Source: CAWHOW01 sp050013795 (GTDB lineage: Bacteria > Bacteroidota > Bacteroidia > Bacteroidales > CG2-30-32-10). From it: a stretch of 24,981 nt of DNA. A program made the translations under genes and the position numbers. The DNA lies in assembly GCA_050013795.1 (NCBI GenBank), contig JBEKEO010000024.1, forward strand, positions 1-24,981. The letters are read 5' to 3'. The notes under the pieces are model-generated. The model did no database searches. It was not told the DNA's origin and saw only the letters and a list, made by a program, of their open reading frames with translations. Within the stretch, counting starts at the first letter, position 1; each line of letters starts with the position of its first letter. Shown one piece after another: positions 1-8,150 of this stretch.

Positions 1-141
1 GTTGTTCACCGCCAGCCATGCCATGCATTCCCATGCAAGGAACCTGTAAAACCCATGGGCTTTCACATTGAACAAAACATGCCACGAAAATGCTATGATA
101 ATGACGCTAAGGATTCCAAAAGCAATGAGTTCAATAGCCAT
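1..141 (-). CDS. Partial membrane protein, isoprenylcysteine methyltransferase-like N-terminus
   Basis: Only the first 47 codons are inside the window; the gene runs off the left edge. The ATG is at 141-139, one base after the histidine kinase stop (145-143), so the two are almost certainly translationally coupled in one transcript. Residues 2-24 form one hydrophobic membrane segment. It is followed by the stretch HGFYRFLAWE at residues 29-38, which resembles the start of small bacterial membrane methyltransferases of the isoprenylcysteine carboxyl methyltransferase (ICMT/PEMT-like) group. The SAM-binding C-terminal part that would settle the family is missing. The family call is from memory of that motif and is moderate; that the gene is real is well supported by the open frame and the tight junction. 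Confidence 0.5.
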   Translation of the reverse strand, partial: MAIELIAFGILSVIIIAFSWHVLFNVKAHGFYRFLAWECMAWLAVNN

Positions 142-142
142 A

Positions 143-1189
143 TCATCCTTTTTTCAGTGTAAAAGCAAAAGTGGTTCCTATTCCCACGGTACTGCGCACA
201 TTAATGGTTTGCCTGTGGGCTTCGATGATGTGTTTTACTATGGCAAGTCCCAGGCCTGTTCCGCCCTGTTCACGCGACCGCCCTTTATCGGTACGGTAAA
301 AGCGTTCGAACAAACGGGGAATATCCTGCTGCGAAACCCCTATACCGTTATCTGTAACTTCGATCAGCAGGTTTTCGTCCATATCGAAAAAACTTACTTT
401 GGTATTTCCGTCCTCAATACCATATTTAACGGAATTGTCAATTAAATTAATAAGCACCTGTCGTATCTTTTCCTTGTCGGCAGTTACAAATACGGGCTTG
501 TCATAACTCTTGTCGAAATGGAATTTAATATTTTTCCTTTCGGAATTCATTTCAAGGAATTCGAAAACTTCCTTTACCAGCACTATAATATCAAAACGCG
601 AATATACAGGCCTGAATTCACCCGATTCCAGTTTCGAAATGGATTCAAGGTCCTCCACAATATGTATCATGCGGTTGATGCTCTTTTCGGTGCGGAGCAG
701 GTATTCGCGGTTAATGCCGGGATCGTCTATGCCTCCATCAAGCAATGTAAGCACATATCCCTGTATGTTGAAGATAGGCGTTTTTAATTCGTGCGAAACA
801 TTGCCGAGAAATTCCCTCCTGTAAACTTCCAGTTTTTTTAGTTCTTCTATTTCCTCTTTTTTATCTTCCGCCCATTTGATTACCTGCTGGTTTACCGAAC
901 TTATCATATCGTCGTTCGGTTCGGGCTGCTTGTTATCTTTTCCCTTTGGTGCTTTCAGGTTGAAAATGGTTTTGTATATCGGCCTTATTTTATCGTAAAT
1001 ATATTTTTTCAGAACAAAACGTATGATGAAATAAGAAAAAACAAATAAGGCCACTGATGATGCTAAAAGGAATAACCAATATATCTGGTTAAAGAAATAA
1101 AGCGTAGAAGCGCTGAAGAATAAAATATAAAATCCCGTTATGATTAAGGACACAACACCTGAAAGATTACCTGTTTTCAGACTTTTCAC
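143..1189 (-). CDS. Membrane sensor histidine kinase (PhoR/BaeS-like core)
   Basis: A 348-aa two-component sensor kinase. Two membrane segments (about residues 11-33 and 39-60) are joined by only about five residues, so there is no periplasmic sensor domain. A coiled, charged linker (about 95-125) follows, with no obvious HAMP. The dimerisation/phosphoacceptor box FLGNVSHELKTP puts the phosphorylated histidine at 133. The ATP-binding domain shows the N box around N252, the G1 box DNGIG at 280-284, the F box FERFYR at 294-299 and the G2 box GGTGLGLAIV at 309-318, so all catalytic motifs are intact. The start is GTG at 1189-1187, six bases after the response regulator stop. The partner is the regulator immediately upstream. 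The stimulus is unknown; the short membrane hairpin suggests sensing within or at the membrane. Confidence 0.93.
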   Translation of the reverse strand: MKSLKTGNLSGVVSLIITGFYILFFSASTLYFFNQIYWLFLLASSVALFVFSYFIIRFVLKKYIYDKIRPIYKTIFNLKAPKGKDNKQPEPNDDMISSVNQQVIKWAEDKKEEIEELKKLEVYRREFLGNVSHELKTPIFNIQGYVLTLLDGGIDDPGINREYLLRTEKSINRMIHIVEDLESISKLESGEFRPVYSRFDIIVLVKEVFEFLEMNSERKNIKFHFDKSYDKPVFVTADKEKIRQVLINLIDNSVKYGIEDGNTKVSFFDMDENLLIEVTDNGIGVSQQDIPRLFERFYRTDKGRSREQGGTGLGLAIVKHIIEAHRQTINVRSTVGIGTTFAFTLKKG

Positions 1190-1195
1190 AGCAAA

Positions 1196-1876
1196 TCAGA
1201 TTTCAAATTTATACCCAACGCCTTTTATTGTTTTGATATTATCAATTTCCAGTTTTTCGCGGATCTTGCGCATGTGCACATCTATGGTCCTGTCCCCGAC
1301 AATGACTTTCCCCCAGATATTTGAATAAATTTCTTCTCTTGTAAAAACCTTGTTAACTTTGGAGACCAGCAACCATAACAATTCAAATTCCTTACGGGGA
1401 AGTATGAATTCTTTCTCTTTATTTATCACCATATACCTCTCCCTGTCTATTACCAGCCCAGCAACAGTTATTCTGTCGCCCGTTTCTTCCCCGACAGAAA
1501 AACGCCTGAGCAAAGCCTTCACCCTGCTGGTAAATACCCGTGGCTTGATGGGTTTTGCTATATAGTCGTCAGCGCCGGCATCAAAACCAGCTATCTGCGA
1601 ATAGTCCTCGTTGCGTGCTGTAAGAAAAGCGATGATGGATTTATTGAGTGATGGCATCTGTTTCATTTCCCTGCATGTTTCCACTCCGTCCATTTCGGGC
1701 ATCATTACATCCAATATAATAAGGTGCGGTTTTATTTCGGCTGCAATTTTTAACGCATCTTTACCGTTTCCGGCTTTATATACAGTATACCCTTCTTTTG
1801 AAAGATTATACCCGAGAAATTCAAGGATATCCGGTTCGTCATCAACCAGCAGGATTTTATATTCGTTGTTTTCCAT
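1196..1876 (-). CDS. Response regulator, OmpR/PhoB family
   Basis: A 226-aa transcription factor. The receiver domain (about 6-122) has the acidic pocket D12/D13, phosphoacceptor D56 in LIILDVMMPEMDG, conserved T86 and K108. The C-terminal winged helix (about 130-226) contains RTIDVHMRKIREKL, the typical OmpR/PhoB recognition-helix region, and ends GVGYKFEI. It is the first gene of an operon with the histidine kinase and the ICMT-like membrane protein, and is divergent from the DUF3089 gene. A -7 element lies 17 bases upstream of the ATG. PhoP/PhoB/ArlR-type regulators cannot be told apart on sequence alone, and no target sites were recognised in the window. Confidence 0.94.
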   Translation of the reverse strand: MENNEYKILLVDDEPDILEFLGYNLSKEGYTVYKAGNGKDALKIAAEIKPHLIILDVMMPEMDGVETCREMKQMPSLNKSIIAFLTARNEDYSQIAGFDAGADDYIAKPIKPRVFTSRVKALLRRFSVGEETGDRITVAGLVIDRERYMVINKEKEFILPRKEFELLWLLVSKVNKVFTREEIYSNIWGKVIVGDRTIDVHMRKIREKLEIDNIKTIKGVGYKFEI

Positions 1877-1893
1877 TTTAAAATGATAATAAA

Positions 1894-1901
1894 CAAAAAT
1901 A
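1894..1901 (-). promoter_or_regulatory. Candidate Bacteroidota -7 element for the response regulator operon
   Basis: Read on the minus strand this is TATTTTTG, an exact match to TAnnTTTG, the -7 element used by the Bacteroidota primary sigma factor. A TTG lies 22 bases further upstream, slightly longer than the usual 19-21 spacing. The element ends 17 bases before the ATG at 1876. Confidence 0.5.
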
Positions 1902-2004
1902 CATAAAATCCATTATTTATAATCAATGTTTCGGATTATATCATTCTTATTAAGAAAAACTTAAGTATTACTTAGTGTTAAGTTAACAAATATGATTTTT
2001 TAAG

Positions 2005-2012
2005 TAAGTTTG
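2005..2012 (+). promoter_or_regulatory. Candidate -7 element for the DUF3089 gene
   Basis: TAAGTTTG matches TAnnTTTG exactly. No clear -33 TTTG is visible. If it is used, transcription begins near 2018-2022. That excludes the upstream TTG at 2010 as a start codon and supports the ATG at 2049 (or 2034). Confidence 0.4.
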
Positions 2013-2048
2013 CATGAGGTAATTAAAATTTCTATGATGTTAATACAA

Positions 2049-3065
2049 ATGAAAAAGAATATCTTTTTGAACAGTTTATTTATTTTCCTTATCCTTTCTT
2101 TTTCTTCATGCCTTGTTCCAAGAAGATATTTTGAAGATGACAAGGTCACTTCTCCGCCCGATTATTCTAAGGAGAAATACTGGGCGGCTCTACCAACAAA
2201 AAAAGATAGTGCTGATGCTGTGCCACATGGTTCGGGTTTGAAAGATGGTCAGGCTAATGCAAAAGCAGATGTCTTTTTTATTTATCCCACTATTTACCTG
2301 GCAGGCAGAGACTGGAATGCAGATATCAACAATAAAAGACTTAATCGGAGAATAGACAAGACTACGATCCGGTTACAGGCAAGCGTGTTTAACGGTAGCT
2401 GCAAAGTGTATGCTCCGCGTTACAGACAAGCGGTACTTGCTTCGTTCAGAAATGATAATGAGAACGGGAAAAAAGCACTCGACTTTGCTTACCAGGATGT
2501 GAAAGCAGCTTTTGAATATTATTTAAAATATTATAACAATGGAAGACCTTTCATTATCGCATCCCACAGCCAGGGTACATGGCAAGCCACGCGGCTGCTT
2601 CACGAATATTTTGAAAAGGATTCTGTGCTAAGGAAAAAATTAATAGCAGCTTACCTTATCGGAGGCTGGATAAGAAAGAATGAATTCAAAAATATCCCGG
2701 TATGCGATTCCCCAACTCAGACGGATTGTGTGATCTGCTGGAATTCGCGTGAATGGGGAATGAAAACGGATAAATATTGGGGAAGCAATCTCGAATGTGT
2801 TAATCCGCTAACGTGGAGATCGGATACTGCACTGGCACCGGTAACTTTAAACCTCGGTTCGGTTCCATACGGTTTTAAACGAATTGATATGGGTATTGCT
2901 GATGCCAAGATTTCCCCGACAGGTTTGCTCTGGGTTCACAAAAAAAATACGAAAGGGTACAGATGTATTCCCAATTACCATGTGCTTGATTATAACCTTT
3001 TCTGGATGAATATTAGGGAGAATGTGAAACAAAGAACTGATGCATTTCTGAAGAGGAACAAATAA
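2049..3065 (+). CDS. DUF3089 family alpha/beta-hydrolase lipoprotein
   Basis: About 338 aa. The frame is open from a TTG at 2010, but the ATG at 2049 gives a normal lipoprotein signal: MKKN, a hydrophobic stretch, then LSFSSC with the lipidated Cys about 21 residues in. The promoter-like TAAGTTTG at 2005-2012 also argues against the earlier start. The mature part contains ADVFFIYPTIYL and the nucleophile-elbow-like IIASHSQGT, the hallmark of the DUF3089 branch of alpha/beta hydrolases. The central Ser of SHSQG is the likely nucleophile, and the C-terminal YHVLDYNLFW may carry the catalytic His. Substrate unknown; probably anchored in the outer or inner membrane. Single-gene unit, convergent with the ribonucleotide reductase across a shared terminator. 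Confidence 0.85.
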   Translation: MKKNIFLNSLFIFLILSFSSCLVPRRYFEDDKVTSPPDYSKEKYWAALPTKKDSADAVPHGSGLKDGQANAKADVFFIYPTIYLAGRDWNADINNKRLNRRIDKTTIRLQASVFNGSCKVYAPRYRQAVLASFRNDNENGKKALDFAYQDVKAAFEYYLKYYNNGRPFIIASHSQGTWQATRLLHEYFEKDSVLRKKLIAAYLIGGWIRKNEFKNIPVCDSPTQTDCVICWNSREWGMKTDKYWGSNLECVNPLTWRSDTALAPVTLNLGSVPYGFKRIDMGIADAKISPTGLLWVHKKNTKGYRCIPNYHVLDYNLFWMNIRENVKQRTDAFLKRNK

Positions 3066-3098
3066 AAAACCGGCAGTAGATTTACTTGCCGGTCTTTT
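3066..3098. terminator. Bidirectional intrinsic terminator
   Basis: A hairpin with arms ACCGGCA (3069-3075) and TGCCGGT (3087-3093), plus inner GTA/TAC pairing. It has an A run on the left and TCTTTT on the right. It lies between two convergent genes and has the stronger U tract on the minus strand, so it probably ends both the DUF3089 hydrolase and the ribonucleotide reductase transcripts. Confidence 0.8.
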
Positions 3099-3122
3099 CA
3101 TTGTGTTATTCAGGGTACTTTA

Positions 3123-5813
3123 TTATCCGCATTTAGCATAACCGCAACTCTTGCATTTCAAACAGCCTTCCTCGTAAATCAATCCTTCTGAATCGCCGCA
3201 GTTTGAACAGGTTTTATCGGCAGCTTTGGTTCCGTCGGGAATGAATTTCTTTAATGCTCTCTCTACTCCTGTTCTCCATGTATTAATGGAATCTGAGTCT
3301 AGGTTAAGGTTTGAGATAAGCTCAACGACAAAAGGGAGGGGCATTCCATGCCTAAGAATTCCTGAGATAAGTTTTGCATAGTTCCAGTATTCTTTATCGA
3401 ACAAACGGTTTAAGCCTTCATAAGTAACTTTATATCCCTGTTTGTCTTCATACTGGAAATCATACCGGCTTACACCTTTTTCTGTTTTATTTTTTATCAC
3501 CCAGCCTTTTTGCACAAAAGGAGGAAGGAAAAAATCTTCAGCTTTACCTGTAAATATTTCATACGGCCTTCCGCTTATCAGACCAACAACAGCGATCCAT
3601 TTTTCGTAATCGTTTTGAAAGCGGACAATTTCCGCATCTAATTTCTTCGGACGTGGCGGTGCTGAAGTTTCTTTAAATTCAGCGGTTTCATCTTTTTTCT
3701 TATCCGACACCAATACTCCTGCGCGAGAACCTTCGCGATAAACAGTAACACCTTTGCATCCACATTCCCATGCGGTCTTATAAATCTCGGCTACCAGTTC
3801 TTCTTTTACATCAGTCGGAATGTTAACGGTAACACTAATGGAATGGTCTACCCATTTCTGAATAGCACCCTGCATCTTTACCTTAGCAACCCAGTCAACA
3901 TCGTTGGCAGTTGCTTTTGAGTAAGGTGATTTCCCAATAATGGCATTCAGTTCGGCATCCTTCATCAGCTTGACTTTATCCACATCATAATTGTTCACCT
4001 TTAACCATTTCAGGAATTTATTATGGAATACATTGTATTCTTCCCATGAATCGCCTATTTCGTCAACAAAATCAACACGCGAATTTTTATCGCCCGGATT
4101 TACTTTTCTTCTGCGTTTATATGAAATCTGAAATACCGGTTCTATTCCCGAAGTTGTCTGCGTCATAAGCGAAACACTTCCCGTAGGGGCAATGGTAAGC
4201 AGGGCTATGTTTCTCCTGCCATACTTTGCCATGTCTTCATATAAAGAAGGATCGGCTTCTTTCAGTCTATTGATGAACGGATTGTCTTTTTCTTTTTTCG
4301 GATCATAAATAGGAAACGGGCCTCTTTCTTTAGAAAGATTAACAGATGCACGGTAAGCTTCAAGGGCCAGAAGTTTATGAGCCTCTATGGAAAAAGTTGT
4401 TGCCTCGTCAGTACCATAACGACATCCAAGCGCGGCAAGCATATCGCCCTCAGCAGTAATACCGATTCCTGTCCTTCTCCCTTCAATGCATTTTTTCTTT
4501 ATATTATTCCACATGGCGACCTCGGTTCTTTTAATATCAAAGTCTTCCGGATCTGAATCTATCTTTGCAAGTATCTTATCTACTTTTTCAAGTTCAAGGT
4601 CAATGATATCATCCATGATACGCTGGGTATATCCCACGTGTTTGATAAACAGTTCCGAATCGAAACTTGCATTTTCGGTAAACGGGTTATCCACATAACT
4701 ATACAGATTAATAGCTATCAACCGACAACTGTCGTATGGGCACAATGGAATTTCACCGCATGGATTGGTTGAAACAGTGTGGAATCCAAGGTCTTTATAT
4801 GAATCTGGAACTGATTCTCTAATAATGGTATCCCAGAACAATATTCCCGGCTCTGCCGATTTCCATGCATTGTGAACGATCTTCTTCCAGAGTTGCTGCG
4901 AATTAATTTCTTTTTTTACTGTCGGTTTGGGAGAATCAACGGGATATTGCTGAATATACGGGGTATTGTTAACAACAGACTCCATAAAGTCGTCAGTAAT
5001 TTTTACCGAGACATTGGCGCCTGTTACTTTCCCTTCTTCCAGTTTCGCATCGATGAATTTTTCCGAATCGGGATGTTTAATAGAAATGCTTAACATTAAT
5101 GCGCCGCGCCTGCCATCCTGTGCTACTTCGCGTGTGGAATTGGAATAACGCTCCATAAAAGGGACAATACCTGTAGAGGTAAGAGCGCTGTTCTTTACCG
5201 GGCTTCCTGACGGACGAATATGTGAAAGGTCATGTCCTACGCCTCCGCGACGCTTCATGAGTTGTACCTGTTCTTCGTCAACTTTCATGATACCGCCGTA
5301 TGAATCGGAATTCCCGTGGCTGCCAATTACAAAGCAATTCGAAAGCGAACCAATCTGAAAATTATTGCCGATGCCGGCCATTGGGCTTCCCTGAGGAACG
5401 ATATATTTGAAGTGTTTCAATAATTCAAAAAAATCATCTTCGCTCATAGGATTGGGATAACGCTTTTCTATGCGCGCCAATTCCCTGGCTATCCTGCGGT
5501 GCATGTCGTCGGGAGTGCACTCGTATAAATTCCCTGCAGAATCTTTAAGGGAGTATTTGTTTATCCACACGTTCGCAGCAAGTGTATCTCCCTTAAAATA
5601 GATGGTGCTTTTCTCCATCGCTTCCTCGTAAGAGTATGTCTTGGTCTTTGCTGTTTCCTGGACGGTTTTCACTTTTTCTTCCTTTTTGCTTTCGGGTTCG
5701 CTTGCATTAAACAGATCGGGCTTGGTTCTTTTTTCGAGCACATCATCGTAGATGTTTGTTTTGGACTTTTTGTCTGTGTTCGCAGTTGTGTTTTTACTGA
5801 TATTGTTTTCCAT
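3123..5813 (-). CDS. nrdJ: Adenosylcobalamin-dependent class II ribonucleotide reductase
   Basis: An 896-aa enzyme that reduces ribonucleotides to deoxyribonucleotides using an adenosylcobalamin-generated thiyl radical, independent of oxygen. Core motifs are intact: LSNCFVIGS with active-site C160; VSTNPCGEIPL with C352 (thiyl radical position) and E354; and the phosphate-binding loop APTGSVSLMTQTTSG at 542-556. After the barrel come a linker (about 700-725), an extra domain, and a C-terminal zinc ribbon with C869/C872 and C884/C887/C890/C895, as in the long NrdJ/NrdZ-type enzymes. About 57 charged, low-complexity residues precede the first conserved segment YSYEEAMEKSTIYF, making the N-terminus longer than I would expect. 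An intrinsic terminator separates it from the upstream UPF0306 gene, so it is probably transcribed alone. I saw no NrdR box or cobalamin riboswitch. Confidence 0.95.
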   Translation of the reverse strand: MENNISKNTTANTDKKSKTNIYDDVLEKRTKPDLFNASEPESKKEEKVKTVQETAKTKTYSYEEAMEKSTIYFKGDTLAANVWINKYSLKDSAGNLYECTPDDMHRRIARELARIEKRYPNPMSEDDFFELLKHFKYIVPQGSPMAGIGNNFQIGSLSNCFVIGSHGNSDSYGGIMKVDEEQVQLMKRRGGVGHDLSHIRPSGSPVKNSALTSTGIVPFMERYSNSTREVAQDGRRGALMLSISIKHPDSEKFIDAKLEEGKVTGANVSVKITDDFMESVVNNTPYIQQYPVDSPKPTVKKEINSQQLWKKIVHNAWKSAEPGILFWDTIIRESVPDSYKDLGFHTVSTNPCGEIPLCPYDSCRLIAINLYSYVDNPFTENASFDSELFIKHVGYTQRIMDDIIDLELEKVDKILAKIDSDPEDFDIKRTEVAMWNNIKKKCIEGRRTGIGITAEGDMLAALGCRYGTDEATTFSIEAHKLLALEAYRASVNLSKERGPFPIYDPKKEKDNPFINRLKEADPSLYEDMAKYGRRNIALLTIAPTGSVSLMTQTTSGIEPVFQISYKRRRKVNPGDKNSRVDFVDEIGDSWEEYNVFHNKFLKWLKVNNYDVDKVKLMKDAELNAIIGKSPYSKATANDVDWVAKVKMQGAIQKWVDHSISVTVNIPTDVKEELVAEIYKTAWECGCKGVTVYREGSRAGVLVSDKKKDETAEFKETSAPPRPKKLDAEIVRFQNDYEKWIAVVGLISGRPYEIFTGKAEDFFLPPFVQKGWVIKNKTEKGVSRYDFQYEDKQGYKVTYEGLNRLFDKEYWNYAKLISGILRHGMPLPFVVELISNLNLDSDSINTWRTGVERALKKFIPDGTKAADKTCSNCGDSEGLIYEEGCLKCKSCGYAKCG

Positions 5814-5875
5814 TCCAACCTAAAGTCTTTATATTGATTTCAAATAATTTTTTAAAAGTTTGTTTCTTAAGCCGA

Positions 5876-5905
5876 TAAAAAAATCCGTTTGCTAAAAAAA
5901 CGGAT
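5876..5905 (-). terminator. Intrinsic terminator between the UPF0306 gene and nrdJ
   Basis: Arms ATCCGTTT (5883-5890) and AAACGGAT (5898-5905) form an 8-bp stem with a 7-base loop. On the minus strand the stem is followed by seven T residues. It should end transcription from the UPF0306 gene and isolate nrdJ. The rest of the 213-base gap (5814-6026) is AT-rich; I found no exact TAnnTTTG in it for nrdJ, only the near match ATTATTTG. Confidence 0.75.
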
Positions 5906-6026
5906 ACGCAAGATAAATAAACATACAAGTGCTTTCAACAGCTTTTTATTAACAATTAAATAATTTTATCAACGATGATGTTAAGTGCCTGAAAAGAAAG
6001 AAGATGTTTTTGTTAATACACTAAAT

Positions 6027-6482
6027 TTACTTTTTTTCCTGTTGCCATATCATTTTTTTGCCAAAGCCCAGGCGGTTGTCGGTGAACTTGATGAAGTCCG
6101 GCTCAATGCACCACATCAACAGTTCCGAAAATGCCGCTACGGGGAAACGCCTGATATACGCTTTTTTCATCCCGGCGGCATCTTCCTCTTTCACCTCTGT
6201 AATGGTTCCGGTAAACTGTATTCCCTGTATCTTTCCCACCATTGTTGTTTCAAGGGCAATGGCTCCCGAAACACAGGGCTGTTTCATTGCTTCTGCAATA
6301 TGCCTTGTGTCTTTATCACTTGTTATAAGGAATTTATTCTCCTTTTCCATATAAACATAAAAGCACGTGCAGCAATAAGGCTTGTTATTAAAGGCGGTGG
6401 CAAGGGTAAGAACGTGATGCTTCTTTATAAAACTAATTATCTTCCTATCCAGTACCTTTATATATATATGTTTGTTTGCCAT
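6027..6482 (-). CDS. UPF0306 family protein (YhbP-like, FMN-binding split-barrel fold)
   Basis: 151 aa. The C-terminal segment FIKFTDNRLGFGKKMIW closely resembles the conserved end of E. coli YhbP (UPF0306). The middle has GIQFTGTITEV and KKAYIRRFPVA, also typical of that family. The N-terminal part (HVLTLATAFNNKPYCCTCFYVY, from about residue 22) fits the pyridoxamine-phosphate-oxidase-like split barrel, which suggests a flavin-binding cytosolic protein. Its substrate is unknown in the family as I know it. A -7 element lies only eight bases upstream of the ATG, so the mRNA may be almost leaderless. Single gene bounded by terminators on both sides. Confidence 0.88.
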   Translation of the reverse strand: MANKHIYIKVLDRKIISFIKKHHVLTLATAFNNKPYCCTCFYVYMEKENKFLITSDKDTRHIAEAMKQPCVSGAIALETTMVGKIQGIQFTGTITEVKEEDAAGMKKAYIRRFPVAAFSELLMWCIEPDFIKFTDNRLGFGKKMIWQQEKK

Positions 6483-6490
6483 AATTTCTG

Positions 6491-6498
6491 CAAATATA
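6491..6498 (-). promoter_or_regulatory. Candidate promoter -7 element of the UPF0306 gene
   Basis: Minus-strand TATATTTG is an exact TAnnTTTG match, with TTG 18 bases upstream as a plausible -33 element. The element ends eight bases before the ATG at 6482, which implies a transcript with almost no 5' leader. Confidence 0.5.
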
Positions 6499-6541
6499 AA
6501 CAGACATTATTAATAACAATTAATTTATAAAGCTTGTAAAC

Positions 6542-6566
6542 AAAAAAGGCTTCGCAATGCGAAGCC
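6542..6566 (-). terminator. Intrinsic terminator of the T9SS propeller-like gene
   Basis: GGCTTCGC (6548-6555) pairs with GCGAAGCC (6559-6566) around a three-base loop. On the minus strand six T residues follow. It lies 29 bases downstream of the stop of the gene at 6595-8130. Confidence 0.85.
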
Positions 6567-6594
6567 CTTAACTCTGACACTTACATTTCATATA

Positions 6595-8130
6595 TCACTC
6601 CACCATCACTTTCCCCGTCTTCACCCACTTTTCATTGCTCATTCTTACAAAGTACAATCCTTTTGCCAAGCCGGTTAAATTAATGCTTGTAAGGTTTTCA
6701 TCTGTAGAGCCAGTATAAACTCTTTCGCTGTTTATATTATAAATTTCAATATCCGTTTTTGTTGGAGCTCTTGTTTTATACTCCACTGTAAATTGTCCTT
6801 CGCACGGGTTAGGGTAAATTGCAAGCGGCGTGGTTTGCTCTTCCATAAGTTCTTTTATATTATTCAAAACACAACCATCATAAGCAGAAGTTGTAAAACC
6901 AGATGTACTTGTATTGGCGGCACTTGTTGTAACGGTAAAAGGGACAGAAGTAACTGAAATATTGCTGTCATTTACAGATAAATTATTTATAACAAGCGGT
7001 TGGCTGTATTCCTCACATAAGCTGTTTGTGTGACCTAATGAATCCGTACGTACAAGATATAATTCGCTCCAAACGGGTATATTATTATTTACAATACCAC
7101 TAATAATATATCCTTTATCATTCAATTGTTCTACACTAAATGACCATTCAGCAGAACTATCACTACCGTGAGCGCGACACCATAATGTATTGCCATTTGA
7201 ATCTGTTTTTATCAATAATAAATTACCATGATTTTTTGATACGGTAGCTAAAGTTATATAACCATTATCCTCCGTATGCCTTGTATAAGATGGAATACAT
7301 TCAATATTGTTTACAGAATTACCAAAAGTTTTTGCCCAAATAACGTTTCCTAATTGGTTTAATTTAACGAAAAATAAAGGAGAAGCTGCTAATGAACTAT
7401 CAGTGTTCCCTGTAATAATCATTGTTCCGTCTGTATTCTCAAGTACATTATGAATATAGCCATGGGGACGGAAATATGATTTAGCCCAAAGCACATTGCC
7501 GTTTGAATCAGTTTTAATTAGGCTGGCTCCTAGATTTTTTAAATTCATTGCTATTGCAAAACCGCTGTCCTGTGTTTGTACTATATCCTGAATGCCACCT
7601 TGAATGGATATAAATTGTTTTCCCCACCTAACATTACCTGAAGAATCTGTATTTACAATTACAGGCATTAATGTATCCTTCCCTCCGCTTAATAAAAATC
7701 CGTTATTAAATGTAGGGGAGATAACATTAGTGTTAACAGCCTGCCACCAGTTTAAACTATCATATTGCATTGATGAAATTATATTAAATGAGGTGTCAAG
7801 TTTTAATAGGTCTGTATTATTATCATAATTTGAATACAGTGTTAGTGATTTATTATTATTAAAAAGGAAATTAAAATAATATCCTAAATAACGAAATTGT
7901 CTATAAGATACTACATTTCCCATTGAATTAATTTTTAATAATGTAATGCTATAAGTACTAATCCCACTTACTATGAAAGATTTATCGTTGTTAAATGGTT
8001 TGCATATAATGCTATTGCCAACAGGATTATAATTAAAAGTTGTATAAACTTTTTTAAAGGTAACAGATTGAGAATAGATATAATTAAAAGAGAAAAGTAA
8101 AAAAAGAAGAATAAGTTTTTTCAAATTCAC
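6595..8130 (-). CDS. Secreted repeat protein with T9SS type A sorting domain
   Basis: 511 aa with an N-terminal signal peptide (about 1-20, ending near IYSQ). The body (about 25-375) has irregular repeats of about 45-55 residues, each with a strand pair around forms such as TDSSGNVRWGKQF (161-173), TDSNGNVLWAKSYF (207-220), LNQLGNVIWAKTFG (257-270) and TDSNGNTLWCRAHG (309-322). This spacing fits beta-propeller blades. Residues about 435-511 are a T9SS type A sorting domain: AIYPNP at 437-442, IEIYNINSERVY, LTGLAKGLYFVRM and a final KVMVE. It is therefore exported to the surface or medium; no enzymatic motif is seen. The longest frame starts at GTG (8130-8128). The TTG at 8124-8122 gives MKKLILLF, has GGAG at the right distance and is as likely. 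More AT-rich than the aminopeptidase gene. Confidence 0.88.
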   Translation of the reverse strand: MNLKKLILLFLLFSFNYIYSQSVTFKKVYTTFNYNPVGNSIICKPFNNDKSFIVSGISTYSITLLKINSMGNVVSYRQFRYLGYYFNFLFNNNKSLTLYSNYDNNTDLLKLDTSFNIISSMQYDSLNWWQAVNTNVISPTFNNGFLLSGGKDTLMPVIVNTDSSGNVRWGKQFISIQGGIQDIVQTQDSGFAIAMNLKNLGASLIKTDSNGNVLWAKSYFRPHGYIHNVLENTDGTMIITGNTDSSLAASPLFFVKLNQLGNVIWAKTFGNSVNNIECIPSYTRHTEDNGYITLATVSKNHGNLLLIKTDSNGNTLWCRAHGSDSSAEWSFSVEQLNDKGYIISGIVNNNIPVWSELYLVRTDSLGHTNSLCEEYSQPLVINNLSVNDSNISVTSVPFTVTTSAANTSTSGFTTSAYDGCVLNNIKELMEEQTTPLAIYPNPCEGQFTVEYKTRAPTKTDIEIYNINSERVYTGSTDENLTSINLTGLAKGLYFVRMSNEKWVKTGKVMVE

Positions 8131-8131
8131 T

Positions 8132-8136
8132 CCATA
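8132..8136 (-). promoter_or_regulatory. Ribosome binding site supporting a TTG start
   Basis: Minus-strand GGAG sits six bases or fewer upstream of TTG (8124-8122) but abuts the GTG (8130-8128). The spacing suits TTG, whose product begins MKKLILLF, a typical secreted-protein start in this phylum. Confidence 0.35.
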
Positions 8137-8150
8137 TTATTATATAAGAA

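Noticed and set aside
510..824. Plus-strand open frames opposite the histidine kinase
   Set aside because: They are antisense to a gene with complete kinase motifs and show no protein-like features of their own.
2010..2048. Upstream TTG start for the DUF3089 lipoprotein
   Set aside because: It would place 13 residues before a standard MKKN lipoprotein signal and would lie within the putative -7 promoter element at 2005-2012.
5814..6026. Cobalamin riboswitch or NrdR box ahead of the ribonucleotide reductase
   Set aside because: No B12-box-like GCCACTG or paired NrdR-like boxes were seen; the gap holds a terminator and AT-rich sequence.
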